A DNA stretch of 64,000 bases. It comes from Streptomyces sp. NBC_01268 (lineage in GTDB: Bacteria; Actinomycetota; Actinomycetes; Streptomycetales; Streptomycetaceae). Positions 1-8,702 of this stretch are shown in pieces. The DNA is taken from NCBI RefSeq assembly GCF_036240795.1, contig NZ_CP108454.1:2852001-2916000 (forward strand), given 5' to 3'. The notes under the pieces are model-generated. The model was not told where the DNA came from. It was given only the letters and a program-made list of their open reading frames with translations, and searched no databases. Each line of letters starts with the position of its first letter. Within the stretch, counting starts at the first letter, position 1. A program made the position numbers and the translations under genes.

Positions 1-455
1 AGGTCGAAGAGCATGGTGCCGCCGCGTCGCCAGGGCACGCCGACGCGGGCCCGGAACTGGGCGATGAGCAGCCCGAAGAGTCCGCAGGCGGCGACCACCA
101 GGACGGTGCCGGGGGTGACCCGGGCGGGGCCCTGGGTGTACGGGCCGAGGACCAGCGACTCGACGATGAGCGCGCCGGCGGCTGCCGCGTACAGGCCGAG
201 CAGGCTGGCGGGGCGCAGCAGCAGTCCGCCGGCGACGATCGGCAGGGCGAGCGCGACCGGCGAGCACCAGACGGGGTTGAGGAGGGTGCCGCACATGATG
301 GCGGGGACGGTGAGCAGGAGTCCGGCGAGGGCGATCCAGTCGGAGCCGTCGCCGCGGAAGTAGTCGACGCCGGACCGGCGCAGCGCGATGCGGGCCCGGA
401 GGGCGCTCTTGCGCATCCGGGCCGCGTACGAGTCCACTCCGCCGCGACGTCCCAT
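1..455 (-). CDS. N-terminal part of a membrane protein, probably PP2C/SpoIIE-type phosphatase (partial)
   Basis: The gene starts at an ATG on the minus strand and runs off the left edge, so only about 151 residues are visible. After a basic N-terminus (MGRRGGVDSYAARMRKSALR) come four closely spaced hydrophobic segments at roughly residues 40-145, followed by a basic stretch ending in MLFDL. This arrangement is what I remember for Streptomyces PP2C-family phosphatases, which have an N-terminal membrane bundle and a cytoplasmic SpoIIE-like domain. The catalytic domain lies outside the window, so the phosphatase call is inference from the N-terminus only. An unrelated integral membrane protein cannot be excluded. 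It is divergent from the acetyltransferase gene, with about 108 bases between them. Confidence 0.55.
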   Translation of the reverse strand, partial: MGRRGGVDSYAARMRKSALRARIALRRSGVDYFRGDGSDWIALAGLLLTVPAIMCGTLLNPVWCSPVALALPIVAGGLLLRPASLLGLYAAAAGALIVESLVLGPYTQGPARVTPGTVLVVAACGLFGLLIAQFRARVGVPWRRGGTMLFD

Positions 456-563
456 TGGCCTGGACCCTATCCACCCGATCGGCGCTCGTGCAGGGGGGAC
501 CCAGGTGACATTGCATTCGAAATCGGGTCGCGTCGGCCGGCGGGGCGCTGATATCGATGGCAT

Positions 564-1793
564 ATGACGACTGAACTCCGGGTTCTCGACCCGGCCGAGT
601 GGGACGACTGGTACGGGGTGCTGGAGCTCGCCTTCGGCGGGGTTCCGGAGGCGGACGAGGAGCGGAAGCTCTGGCAGGACCTCACCGAGTACGAGCGCTC
701 GATCGGCGCGTGGGACGGGGACCGCTGCGTCGGTACGGCGGGGGCGTTCACCTTCCGGCTCGCGGTGCCGGGCGGGGCCGTGGTCCCGGCGGCGGGCGTG
801 ACGATGGTGAGCGTGGCCGGGACGCACCGGCGGCGCGGCATCCTCACCTCGATGATGCGGCGCCAGCTGGACGACGTACGGGCGTGGGGCGAGCCGCTCG
901 CGGTGCTGACGGCCTCGGAGCCGGAGATCTACGGGCGGTTCGGCTACGGCTTGGCGTCGTACGCGACGCACGCGACCATCGACACGACCCGGGTGCGGCT
1001 GACGGTGCCGCCGGGCACGGACGAGGTGTCGCTGCGGCTCGCGCCGCCGGAGCAGGCGCTGGACGCCTGCGAGGCGGTGTACGCGCGCCTGGTCACCGGC
1101 CGGCCGGGGATGCTGGAGCGGCGGCCGGGCTGGGAGCGGCAGGCGCTGATCGACCCGCCGGGCGACCGGGAGGGCGCCTCGCCGCGGCAGTGCGTGCTGG
1201 CGGAGCGCGGTGGCGAGGTCGTGGGGTACGCGCTGTACGCGGTCAAGCCCGCCTGGGCGTACGCGGGGGCCGACGGGTCGGTCGTCCTGCACCAGCTGGC
1301 GGGGCTCGACCCGGCGGCGGAGGCGGCGCTGTGGCGGTACCTGTGCTCGGTGGACCTGACCTCGCGGGTGCGGATCCACAGCCGCCCGGTGGACGACGCC
1401 TGGCAGCACCTGGTGAGCGATGTGCGCCGGTGCGAGCCGACGCTGCGGGACGTGCTGCACGTACGGCTCGTGGACGTGGGCGCGGCGCTGGAGGCACGGA
1501 CGTACCAGGCGCCGGTGGACGTGGTGTTCGAGGTCGAGGACGCGTTCTGCCCGTGGAACGAGGGGCGGTGGCGACTGACGGGGGACGCGAAGGGGGCGAC
1601 GTGCGTGCCGACTTCGGATCCGGCCGAGCTCTCGTTGTCCGTACGGGAGTTGGGGGCCGCGTATCTCGGGGGCGTGTCGCTCGTGTCGCTCGCGGCGGCG
1701 GGTCGGGTGCGGGAGCTGCGCGAGGGGGCGCTGGTCGAGGCGTCGGTGGCGTTCGGGTCACCGGTGGCGCCGTGGCTGCCGCACGGGTTCTAG
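564..1793 (+). CDS. GNAT family N-acetyltransferase, Eis-like
   Basis: This 409-residue protein has the size and layout of the Eis family: an N-terminal GNAT domain, a second GNAT-like half and a C-terminal SCP2-like domain. The acetyl-CoA loop is seen as V84 followed by RRRG at residues 89-92. The sequence EIYGRFGYG at 121-129 contains Tyr123, equivalent to the general acid of mycobacterial Eis. The chain ends in PWLPHGF, and a C-terminal Phe carboxylate is the general base in Eis, so the terminus looks functional. Eis proteins transfer acetyl groups to amines, including aminoglycosides and lysine side chains. The natural substrate here is unknown. The gene converges on the glycosylase gene with only 13 bases between the stop codons. 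No strong ribosome binding site is visible before the ATG. Confidence 0.85.
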   Translation: MTTELRVLDPAEWDDWYGVLELAFGGVPEADEERKLWQDLTEYERSIGAWDGDRCVGTAGAFTFRLAVPGGAVVPAAGVTMVSVAGTHRRRGILTSMMRRQLDDVRAWGEPLAVLTASEPEIYGRFGYGLASYATHATIDTTRVRLTVPPGTDEVSLRLAPPEQALDACEAVYARLVTGRPGMLERRPGWERQALIDPPGDREGASPRQCVLAERGGEVVGYALYAVKPAWAYAGADGSVVLHQLAGLDPAAEAALWRYLCSVDLTSRVRIHSRPVDDAWQHLVSDVRRCEPTLRDVLHVRLVDVGAALEARTYQAPVDVVFEVEDAFCPWNEGRWRLTGDAKGATCVPTSDPAELSLSVRELGAAYLGGVSLVSLAAAGRVRELREGALVEASVAFGSPVAPWLPHGF

Positions 1794-1806
1794 CCGGGCG
1801 GCCACG

Positions 1807-2616
1807 TCAGCGGGACTGACAGCCCGGGCACCAGAAGAGGTTGCGGTTGGCCAGGTCCGCCGTGCGGATCTCCGTGTGGCAGATGTGGCACGGGAGGTTC
1901 GCGCGGCGGTAGACGTAGACCTCGCCGCCGTGGTCGTCGACGCGGGGCGGGCGTCCCATGGCCTCGGGGGTGTGCTCGGGGCGGACCGTGTCGATGCGGT
2001 TCAGGCGGACGCCCTCGCGCATCAGGAGGACCAGGTCCTCCCAGATCGCGGCCCACTCCCCCGCGCTCAGGTCCTTGCCCGCGCGGTACGGGTCGATGCC
2101 GTGCCGGAAGAGGACCTCGGCGCGGTAGACGTTGCCGACGCCCGCGATGATCTTCTGGTCCATGAGCAGGGCGGCGATCGTCGTGCGGGACTTCGAGATC
2201 CGCGGCCAGGCCTGGTCGGGGCCGTCCGCCGGGCGCAGCGGGTCGGGGCCGAGCCGCTCGTGTATCGCCGTCTTCTCGGCGTCGGTGATCAGCGCGCAGG
2301 TCGTCGGGCCGCGCAGGTCGACGTACGCCTCCTGACCGGCCAGGCGCAGCCGGACGGTGTCGGTGGGCGGCGGCGCGGGCGCGTCCCCGAAGTCGACCTT
2401 GCCGAAGAGGCCGAGGTGGATGTGGATCCACTCCTCGCCCGGGAAGCCGAGGAAGAGGTGCTTGCCGTGGGCCTCGGTGGTGGTGAGGACCGTGCCGTCG
2501 AGCAGGGCCGCCGAGTCGGCGAACTTGCCCTGCGGGCTGGAGGCGCGCACAGGCCGGCCGCCGAACCGTTCCCGGTAGTCGGCGGCCAGCCGGTGGATCG
2601 TGTGCCCTTCAGGCAT
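1807..2616 (-). CDS. nei: Fpg/Nei family DNA glycosylase (endonuclease VIII, Nei2-like)
   Basis: The protein of 269 residues should excise oxidised bases and cleave abasic sites in base-excision repair. It begins MPEGHTIHRL: after Met removal Pro becomes the catalytic nucleophile and the adjacent Glu is the conserved partner. A conserved Lys lies in AHGKHLF near residue 50. The helix-two-turn-helix segment MDQKIIAGVGNVYRAE lies around residues 150-168. The C-terminus carries a four-cysteine zinc finger (CHIC...CPGC) ending QSR. Length is normal for Nei2. The gene lies nine bases downstream of rpiB on the same strand and is probably cotranscribed with it, a pairing I remember from other actinomycetes. 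Confidence 0.92.
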   Translation of the reverse strand: MPEGHTIHRLAADYRERFGGRPVRASSPQGKFADSAALLDGTVLTTTEAHGKHLFLGFPGEEWIHIHLGLFGKVDFGDAPAPPPTDTVRLRLAGQEAYVDLRGPTTCALITDAEKTAIHERLGPDPLRPADGPDQAWPRISKSRTTIAALLMDQKIIAGVGNVYRAEVLFRHGIDPYRAGKDLSAGEWAAIWEDLVLLMREGVRLNRIDTVRPEHTPEAMGRPPRVDDHGGEVYVYRRANLPCHICHTEIRTADLANRNLFWCPGCQSR

Positions 2617-2625
2617 GGGCGCTGA

Positions 2626-3117
2626 TCAGGCCTCGTCCTGCGGGTGGTGCGCCGGGATCGCCGGGAGCTCGCCGGTCTCCTCGTAGCGGGAGAGCATGTC
2701 GATCCGGCGGGTGTGGCGCTCGTCGCCCGAGTACGGGGTGGAGAGGAAGATCTCGACGAACTTGGTCGCCTCTTCCTGGGTGTGCATCCGGCCGCCGATG
2801 GAGACCACGTTGGCGTTGTTGTGCTCGCGGCCGAGGGCGGCGGTCTGCTCGCTCCAGGCGAGGGCGGCGCGCACTCCCTTGACCTTGTTGGCGGCGATCT
2901 GCTCGCCGTTGCCGGAGCCGCCGATCACGATGCCGAGGGCGTCCTCGTCGGCGGCGGTCCGCTCGGCGGCGCGCAGGCAGAACGGCGGGTAGTCGTCGAG
3001 GGCGTCGTAGATGTGCGGACCACAGTCGACGGGCTCGTGGCCATGGGCCTTCAGCCACTCGACGAGGTGGTTCTTGAGTTCGTAGCCGGCATGGTCGGAA
3101 CCGAGGTAGACGCGCAT
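2626..3117 (-). CDS. rpiB: Ribose-5-phosphate isomerase B
   Basis: RpiB interconverts ribose 5-phosphate and ribulose 5-phosphate in the non-oxidative pentose phosphate pathway. The 163-residue product begins MRVYLGSDHAGYELK, with the family Asp-His pair (SDHAG) at residues 7-11. It carries the phosphate-binding glycine loop IGGSGNGEQIAANK, and the NNANV segment around residue 105. Actinobacterial RpiB lacks the catalytic Cys of the E. coli enzyme and uses an acidic residue; here too no Cys is present in the glycine loop. An in-frame upstream ATG exists, but the family N-terminus starts exactly at the chosen Met. The gene is divergent from the amino-acid permease and upstream of nei. Confidence 0.93.
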   Translation of the reverse strand: MRVYLGSDHAGYELKNHLVEWLKAHGHEPVDCGPHIYDALDDYPPFCLRAAERTAADEDALGIVIGGSGNGEQIAANKVKGVRAALAWSEQTAALGREHNNANVVSIGGRMHTQEEATKFVEIFLSTPYSGDERHTRRIDMLSRYEETGELPAIPAHHPQDEA

Positions 3118-3300
3118 GTTCCGAGTGTGGCACGGCGGGGACGGGGTAGCGGTCAGCGGGGTCGGGACCTTGGTCCCGGCTGGTCCGGACCTTATGTCCT
3201 GAATCACGATCCGGAGTCAGCCCTTCCGTACTCACCGGTCTCCGGGTTACATGTCTCCAGCTCGCGACCCGAGCAGACCCCCACACCGAAGGAAGCGTTC

Positions 3301-4758
3301 ATGAACACGCAACCGACCCTGGCGAAGGAAGGCGAGAACACCGGATCCACCGGTGATTCGCAGCAGTCCGACGGTTCCAACGGTCTCAAGGCAGGCCTCA
3401 AGAACCGCCACCTTTCGATGATCGCCATCGGTGGCGTGATCGGCGCCGGCCTCTTCGTCGGTTCCGGCTCCGGCATCGCCGCGGCCGGCCCCGCCATCCT
3501 CCTGTCCTACGCGCTGGTCGGCGCGATGGTCGTCTTCGTGATGCGGATGCTCGGCGAGATGGCGGCCGCCCGCCCCTCCTCCGGCTCCTTCTCCGCCTAC
3601 GCGGACCGGGCGCTCGGCCGCTGGGCCGGTTTCACCATCGGCTGGTTGTACTGGTTCTTCTGGGTGGTGGTGCTCGCGGTCGAGGCGACCGCCGGCGCCA
3701 AGATCCTCGAGGGCTGGATCCCGGCCGTCCCGCAGTGGGGCTGGGCGCTCATCGTGATGGTGGTGCTCACCGCCACGAACCTCGCCTCCGTCGCCTCGTA
3801 CGGAGAGTTCGAGTTCTGGTTCGCGGGCATCAAGGTCGTCGCCATCGGCGCCTTCGTCGTGGTCGGCCTGCTCGCCGTCTTCGGCGTGCTGCCGGGCTCG
3901 GACAACCCGGGCGCGGGCTTCGCGCACCTCACCGACACCGGGGGCTTCTTCCCGATGGGTGCGGGTGCCGTGCTCACCGGTGTGCTGATGGTCGTCTTCT
4001 CCTTCATGGGCAGCGAGATCGTCACCCTGGCCGCCGGCGAGTCGGAGGACCCGCAGCGGGCCGTCACCAAGGCCACCAACAGCGTGATCTGGCGGATCGG
4101 CGTCTTCTACCTGGGTTCGATCTTCGTCGTGCTCACCCTGCTGCCGTGGAACGACAAGTCGATCGTCGAGAAGGGCTCGTACGTCGCCGCCCTCGACTCC
4201 ATCGGCATCCCGCACGCCGGCCAGGTCATGAACGTGATCGTCCTGACCGCCGTCCTGTCCTGCCTGAACTCGGGCCTCTACACGGCCTCCCGGATGGCCT
4301 TCTCGCTCGGCCAGCGCGGTGACGCGCCGAAGGCCTTCGCCAAGACCAACAAGCGGGGCGTGCCGCGGGCGGCGATCCTCTCCTCGGTGGTCTTCGGCTT
4401 CGTCGCGGTCTTCTTCAACTACAAGTGGCCCGACACCGTCTTCGCCTTCCTGCTGAACTCGTCCGGCGCCGTCGCCCTCTTCGTCTGGCTGGTCATCTGC
4501 GTGACCCAGCTGCGGATGCGCGGGATCATCCTGCGCGAGACGCCCGACAAGCTGGTCGTGCGGATGTGGCTCTTCCCGTACCTGACCTGGGCGACCATCG
4601 CCATGATCGTCGGCGTCCTCGGCTACATGGTCTACGACGGCGGCAGCAACCGGGAGCAGGTCGTGCTCTCGCTGCTGGTGGCCGCGCTCGTGCTGGCGAT
4701 CGGGCTCGTCAAGGAGCGGCTCGTGAACCGCGCGAAGCCGGAGCTCGACCGGGTCTGA
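3301..4758 (+). CDS. Amino-acid permease, APC superfamily (GABA-permease-like), copy 1
   Basis: This 485-residue integral membrane transporter belongs to the amino-acid permease family, which imports amino acids or GABA by proton symport. The signature GGVIGAGLFVGSGSG begins helix 1 at about residue 45, and about twelve hydrophobic segments follow, with the usual GEFEFWFAGIKV and NSGLYTASRM stretches. The start follows AAGGAAG at a good distance and gives a hydrophilic N-terminus of about 40 residues rich in Gly, Ser and Asn. Two close paralogues lie downstream on the same strand, separated by bioY. Substrate cannot be read from sequence. A strong palindromic terminator follows directly. Confidence 0.9.
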   Translation: MNTQPTLAKEGENTGSTGDSQQSDGSNGLKAGLKNRHLSMIAIGGVIGAGLFVGSGSGIAAAGPAILLSYALVGAMVVFVMRMLGEMAAARPSSGSFSAYADRALGRWAGFTIGWLYWFFWVVVLAVEATAGAKILEGWIPAVPQWGWALIVMVVLTATNLASVASYGEFEFWFAGIKVVAIGAFVVVGLLAVFGVLPGSDNPGAGFAHLTDTGGFFPMGAGAVLTGVLMVVFSFMGSEIVTLAAGESEDPQRAVTKATNSVIWRIGVFYLGSIFVVLTLLPWNDKSIVEKGSYVAALDSIGIPHAGQVMNVIVLTAVLSCLNSGLYTASRMAFSLGQRGDAPKAFAKTNKRGVPRAAILSSVVFGFVAVFFNYKWPDTVFAFLLNSSGAVALFVWLVICVTQLRMRGIILRETPDKLVVRMWLFPYLTWATIAMIVGVLGYMVYDGGSNREQVVLSLLVAALVLAIGLVKERLVNRAKPELDRV

Positions 4759-4764
4759 GCCCGG

Positions 4765-4829
4765 CCCGCACCGACACGCGAGAGAGGCCCCGCCGGTCCG
4801 GCGGGGCCTCTCTCGCGTGTCGGTGCGGG
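4765..4829. terminator. Bidirectional terminator: 31-bp perfect inverted repeat
   Basis: The arms 4765-4795 and 4799-4829 are perfectly complementary over 31 bases with a three-base loop. The repeat sits between the stop codons of the permease (+) and bioY (-), so it can act on both strands. No U-tract follows, as is usual in Streptomyces. Confidence 0.85.
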
Positions 4830-4837
4830 GTACGGCG

Positions 4838-5431
4838 TCAGCCCTTGCGGCCGACCAGCTTCCACGCGGCCGGCAGCGCGCCCATCGCGAGGGCGGCCTT
4901 GAGGGCGTCGCCGATGAGGAAGGGGACGAGGCCCGCGCTGACGGCCTGGCCGAGGGTCATGCCGGTGGCCAGGGCCAGGTATGGCACGCCGACCGCGTAG
5001 ATGATCGCGGAGCCCAGCACCATCGTGCCCGCCGTCCGCAGCACCGAGCGGTCGGCACCGCGCCGGGCGAGGGCGCCGACGACGGTGGCGGCCAGCAGCA
5101 TGCCGAGGATGTAGCCGAAGGACGGCATCGACCAGCCGGAGCTCGCCTCGGCGAACCAGGGCAGGCCCGCCATGCCGGCGACGGCGTACACGCCGAGGGA
5201 GAGGAAGCCGCGGCGGGCACCGAGGGCGGTGCCGACGAGCAGGGCGGCGAAGGTCTGGCCGGAGACCGGGACCGGGGAGCCGGGGACCGGGACGGTGAGC
5301 TGGGCGGCCAGGCCGGTCAGCGCGGCACCGCCGACGACCAGCGCGATGTCGCGGGCACGGCTGGCCGGGATCAGGTCGGCGAGGACCGTTCCGGAGCGGA
5401 GGGAACGGACGGGGGCGACGGCGGTGCTCAT
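4838..5431 (-). CDS. bioY: Biotin transporter BioY (ECF S component)
   Basis: The 197-residue hydrophobic protein has six predicted membrane segments and the BioY signature around LTVPVPGSPVPVSGQTFAAL (about residues 43-62). It also has the conserved GYILGMLLAA and VPFLIGDALKAALA segments. BioY binds biotin as the substrate-capture subunit of an energy-coupling-factor importer. No bioM or bioN is adjacent, so it would use a shared ECF module or act alone. The start was chosen at MSTAVAP because GGAG precedes it by five bases; in-frame codons further upstream lack support. It is divergent from permease 2. Confidence 0.92.
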   Translation of the reverse strand: MSTAVAPVRSLRSGTVLADLIPASRARDIALVVGGAALTGLAAQLTVPVPGSPVPVSGQTFAALLVGTALGARRGFLSLGVYAVAGMAGLPWFAEASSGWSMPSFGYILGMLLAATVVGALARRGADRSVLRTAGTMVLGSAIIYAVGVPYLALATGMTLGQAVSAGLVPFLIGDALKAALAMGALPAAWKLVGRKG

Positions 5432-5696
5432 CGGTACTCCGCGGGGTGAGACGACGGGGGGACAGCGGGGACAGGCTCGACCGTATGCCAGGGGTGAACG
5501 GCCGATCACCATCAGCCGCCCACAAACCGGGGGTTGGGACGTTCGTGGAGATCAAACAAACCCGGCGGATCATGCCGAGCGCCACGTGACGCTTGTCACT
5601 GGGAACTCGCGCCCGGAGGTCCCTTTTGCGCCAGGGGACTGCCAACGGAGAGACTGTGGGGTCTCCATAAACCCTCCCAGAGCGCGAGCCCCCCGC
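5432..5696. promoter_or_regulatory. Divergent promoter region between bioY and permease 2, with two inverted repeats
   Basis: The region must hold the bioY promoter and the promoter of permease 2. Two inverted repeats stand out: GGTGA-N8-TCACC at 5493-5510, nearer bioY, and GTGAC-N4-GTCAC at 5586-5599, nearer the permease. A nonamer AGACTGTGG at 5651-5659 recurs at almost the same distance before permease 3. No regulator can be assigned from sequence. Confidence 0.3.
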
Positions 5697-7091
5697 ATGC
5701 ACGACGCCCCCACCCCCGGACCGGAGCCCCTCGCTCCCGGACCGGAGCCCCTCTCGCACGGACTGAAGCAGCGTCACCTGACGATGCTGGGGCTCGGCGG
5801 GGTGATCGGCGCGGGGCTCTTCGTGGGCTCCGGCGCGGGCATCGCGGTCGCGGGCCCCGGCATCGTCGTGTCGTATCTGATCGCGGGCGCGCTCGCGATG
5901 CTGATCATGCGGATGCTGGGCGAGATGTCGGCGGCGATGCCGGCCTCGGGCGCCTTCTCGGTGCACGCGGAGCGGGCGCTGGGCCGCTGGGCGGGCTTCT
6001 CGGTGGGCTGGCTGTACTGGTTCCTGCTGGTGGTGGTGCTCGCCGTGGAGGCGACGGGCGCGGCGCGGATCGCGCACGGCTGGGTGCCGGGGGTCCCGCA
6101 GTGGGGCTGGGTGCTGGTCTTCATGGTGGTGTTCACCGTCACCAACCTGGCGGCGGTGAAGAACTTCGGCGAGTTCGAGTTCTGGTTCGCGGCGCTCAAG
6201 GTCGGCGCGATCGTCCTCTTCCTGGTCCTCGGCACGCTGGCGATCGTCGGCTGGCTGCCGGACACCGACCCGGTGGGCACGGCCAACCTGACCGGCCAGG
6301 GCGGCTTCCTGCCCAACGGCTGGTCGGGGGTGGTGTCCGGGGTGCTCGCCGTGGTCTTCGCCTTCGGCGGCCTGGAGGTCGTGACGATCGCGGCGGCCGA
6401 GTCCGACGACCCGGCGCGCAACGTGGCGCGGGCGGTGCGCAGCGCGGTGTGGCGGATCCTCCTCTTCTACGTGGGTTCGATGCTGGTGATCGTGACCCTG
6501 CTGTCGTGGACCGCGCTGGAGCCGGGCGAGTCTCCGTACGTGGCGGTGCTGGACTCGATCGGGGTGCCGGCGGCCGGGCAGATCATGAACGTGGTGGTGT
6601 TCGTGGCGCTGCTGTCGGCGCTCAACGCCAACCTGTACGGCTCCTCGCGGATGGTGTTCTCGCTGGCCGAGCGCGGGGAGGCGCCGAGGGGGCTGCTGCG
6701 GGTGTCCGCCGGCGGGGTGCCGCGGCGGGCGGTGCTGGCCTCGGTGGCGTTCGGCTTCGTCTCCGTCCTGCTCAATCTGAAGTGGCCGGATTCCGTCTTC
6801 CTCTACATGCTCAACTCGGTCGGCGCGGTGCTGCTCTTCGTGTGGGCGCTGATCGCGGTCTCGCAGCTGCGGCTGCGGCGCCGGATCGAGCGGGAGGCCC
6901 CGGAGACGCTGACGCTGCGGATGTGGGGCTTCCCCTGGCTGACCTGGGTGGCGCTGGCGGCGATGGGCGCGGTGCTGGTGCTGATGCTGACCGACGACGG
7001 GGCGCGGCCGCAGGTGCTGTGGTCGAGCGGGGCGACGGCGCTGGTGCTGGTGGTGGCGTGGGGCCGCGAACTGCGCACGAAGCGGATGTGA
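5697..7091 (+). CDS. Amino-acid permease, APC superfamily, copy 2
   Basis: The product has 464 residues and about twelve membrane segments. The N-terminus contains a tandem peptide repeat (GPEPLAPGPEPLSHG), then LKQRHLTMLGLGGVIGAGLFVGSGAG, the family signature. It is closer to copy 3 than to copy 1: copies 2 and 3 share VKNFGEFEFWFAALKVGAIV exactly. The role is probably import of an amino acid or related amine by proton symport; the substrate is not readable. The ATG start lacks a good ribosome binding site, so the exact N-terminus is less certain than the rest. It starts a two-permease arrangement with copy 3, but a separate promoter region lies between them. Confidence 0.88.
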   Translation: MHDAPTPGPEPLAPGPEPLSHGLKQRHLTMLGLGGVIGAGLFVGSGAGIAVAGPGIVVSYLIAGALAMLIMRMLGEMSAAMPASGAFSVHAERALGRWAGFSVGWLYWFLLVVVLAVEATGAARIAHGWVPGVPQWGWVLVFMVVFTVTNLAAVKNFGEFEFWFAALKVGAIVLFLVLGTLAIVGWLPDTDPVGTANLTGQGGFLPNGWSGVVSGVLAVVFAFGGLEVVTIAAAESDDPARNVARAVRSAVWRILLFYVGSMLVIVTLLSWTALEPGESPYVAVLDSIGVPAAGQIMNVVVFVALLSALNANLYGSSRMVFSLAERGEAPRGLLRVSAGGVPRRAVLASVAFGFVSVLLNLKWPDSVFLYMLNSVGAVLLFVWALIAVSQLRLRRRIEREAPETLTLRMWGFPWLTWVALAAMGAVLVLMLTDDGARPQVLWSSGATALVLVVAWGRELRTKRM

Positions 7092-7093
7092 AT

Positions 7094-7110
7094 CTTCACC
7101 TTGTGTGAAG
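7094..7110. promoter_or_regulatory. Inverted repeat CTTCAC-N5-GTGAAG before permease 3
   Basis: A 6-bp inverted repeat lies three bases after the stop codon of permease 2 and about 100 bases before the start of permease 3. It is too short and AT-containing to be a typical terminator here and could be an operator. The shared nonamer AGACTGTGG lies downstream at 7161-7169. Confidence 0.3.
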
Positions 7111-7208
7111 GTCGTGCCCGTATAGCGGACATCCGTTCCCTGTGAGCGGTGCGGGCCCACAGACTGTGGCCCACCCTCCCCGTCTCAGCTAGCGAACAGG
7201 GCTCGCCC

Positions 7209-8636
7209 ATGTCTCGGACTCCCGCGCCCGCGCCGGCCGACCGCAAGGACGCCGGCACCAGCGCGACCGCTCCTGCCGGAGGCCTCACGCACGGCCTCAA
7301 GCAGCGCCATCTGTCGATGATCGCCCTCGGCGGTGTCATCGGCGCCGGCCTCTTCGTCGGCTCCGGTGCCGGCATCGCCGCCGCCGGTCCCTCGATCGTC
7401 CTCGCGTACGCGATCTCCGGCGTGCTCGTCATGCTGGTGATGCGCATGCTGGGCGAGATGTCGGCGGCGAACCCGGCCTCCGGCTCCTTCTCCGTCCACG
7501 CGGAGCGGGCGTTCGGCCCCTGGGCCGGCTTCACGGCGGGCTGGGCCTTCTGGTTCCTGCTCTGCGTGGCCGTCGGCCTGGAGGGCATCGGCGCCGCGAA
7601 GATCATGACCGGCTGGTTCCCGGGCACCCCCGAGTGGGCCTGGGTCGCGCTGTTCATGCTGGTCTTCTGTGGCACCAACCTGGCGGCCGTGAAGAACTTC
7701 GGCGAGTTCGAGTTCTGGTTCGCCGCGCTCAAGGTCGGCGCGATCGTGCTCTTCCTCGGCATCGGCGTCCTCGCCATCGTCGGCGTCCTGCCGGGCAGCG
7801 ACGCCCCGGGCACCGCCAACCTCACCGGAGAGGGCGGCTTCTTCCCGAACGGCTCCGAGGGCCTGATCGTCGGCCTGCTGGCCTCCGTCTTCGCGTACGG
7901 CGGCCTGGAGACCGTCACGATCGCCGCGGCCGAGTCCGAGCACCCCGTGCAGGGCGTCGCCAAGGCCGTCCGTACGGCGATGTGGCGCATCGCGCTCTTC
8001 TACATCGGCTCCATGGCCGTCATCGTCACGCTCGTCCCGTGGGGCGACGAGGCGGTCGTCGAGAAGGGCCCGTACGTGGCCACCCTCGACCACCTGGGCA
8101 TCCCGGCCGCCGGCCAGATCATGAACGTGGTCGTCCTGGTCGCCCTGCTCTCCGCGATGAACGCCAACGTGTACGGCGCGTCCCGCATGGCCGGCTCGCT
8201 GGTCGCCCGCGGCCAGGGCCCGAAGGCGCTCGGCCGCACCTTCGGCGGGGTGCCGCGCCCGGCGGTCCTGGTCTCCTCCGTCTTCGGCTTCGCCTGCGTG
8301 CTGCTGAGCTACTGGCGCCCGGACGACGTCTTCATCTGGCTGCTCAACACCATCGGCGCGATCATCCTGGTCGTCTGGTTCTTCATCGCCGCCTCCCAGC
8401 TGGTGCTGCGGCGCCGCACCGAGCGCGAGGCGCCGCAGAAGCTGGTCGTGAGGATGTGGGGCTTCCCGGTGCTGACGTGGGTGGCGCTGGCCGGAATGGC
8501 CGGCATCTTCTTCCTGATGGCCCGCGAGGAGGGCACCCGGGTGCAGCTCTACGCGACGGGCGCCCTGACGCTGCTGCTCGCGGCCGGCGGCTTCGCGCTC
8601 CAGAAGAAGCGCGCGGCGGTCGCCGACGAGGTCTGA
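7209..8636 (+). CDS. Amino-acid permease, APC superfamily, copy 3
   Basis: The protein has 475 residues. After a hydrophilic N-terminus, LTHGLKQRHLSMIALGGVIG opens the transporter core, with about twelve hydrophobic segments. The LNTIGAIILVVWFFIAASQL stretch and the closing basic tail QKKRAAVADEV are typical of the family. Long segments match copy 2, so the two are likely products of gene duplication. The ATG was preferred to an upstream in-frame GTG because it aligns with copies 1 and 2, although the ribosome binding site is weak. Amino-acid import is inferred from the family. A convergent terminator follows. Confidence 0.89.
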   Translation: MSRTPAPAPADRKDAGTSATAPAGGLTHGLKQRHLSMIALGGVIGAGLFVGSGAGIAAAGPSIVLAYAISGVLVMLVMRMLGEMSAANPASGSFSVHAERAFGPWAGFTAGWAFWFLLCVAVGLEGIGAAKIMTGWFPGTPEWAWVALFMLVFCGTNLAAVKNFGEFEFWFAALKVGAIVLFLGIGVLAIVGVLPGSDAPGTANLTGEGGFFPNGSEGLIVGLLASVFAYGGLETVTIAAAESEHPVQGVAKAVRTAMWRIALFYIGSMAVIVTLVPWGDEAVVEKGPYVATLDHLGIPAAGQIMNVVVLVALLSAMNANVYGASRMAGSLVARGQGPKALGRTFGGVPRPAVLVSSVFGFACVLLSYWRPDDVFIWLLNTIGAIILVVWFFIAASQLVLRRRTEREAPQKLVVRMWGFPVLTWVALAGMAGIFFLMAREEGTRVQLYATGALTLLLAAGGFALQKKRAAVADEV

Positions 8637-8650
8637 GCCCGCCCCCCGGT

Positions 8651-8690
8651 CACCGCGCCCCGTCGAGCTCCTGCTCGGCGGGGCGCGGTG
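8651..8690. terminator. Convergent terminator hairpin
   Basis: The arms 8651-8662 and 8679-8690 (CACCGCGCCCCG and its complement) pair perfectly, with an inner CGAG/CTCG pair extending the stem. The hairpin lies between the converging permease 3 and the secreted-protein gene. Confidence 0.75.
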
Positions 8691-8702
8691 CCGTGTCCGG
8701 GG

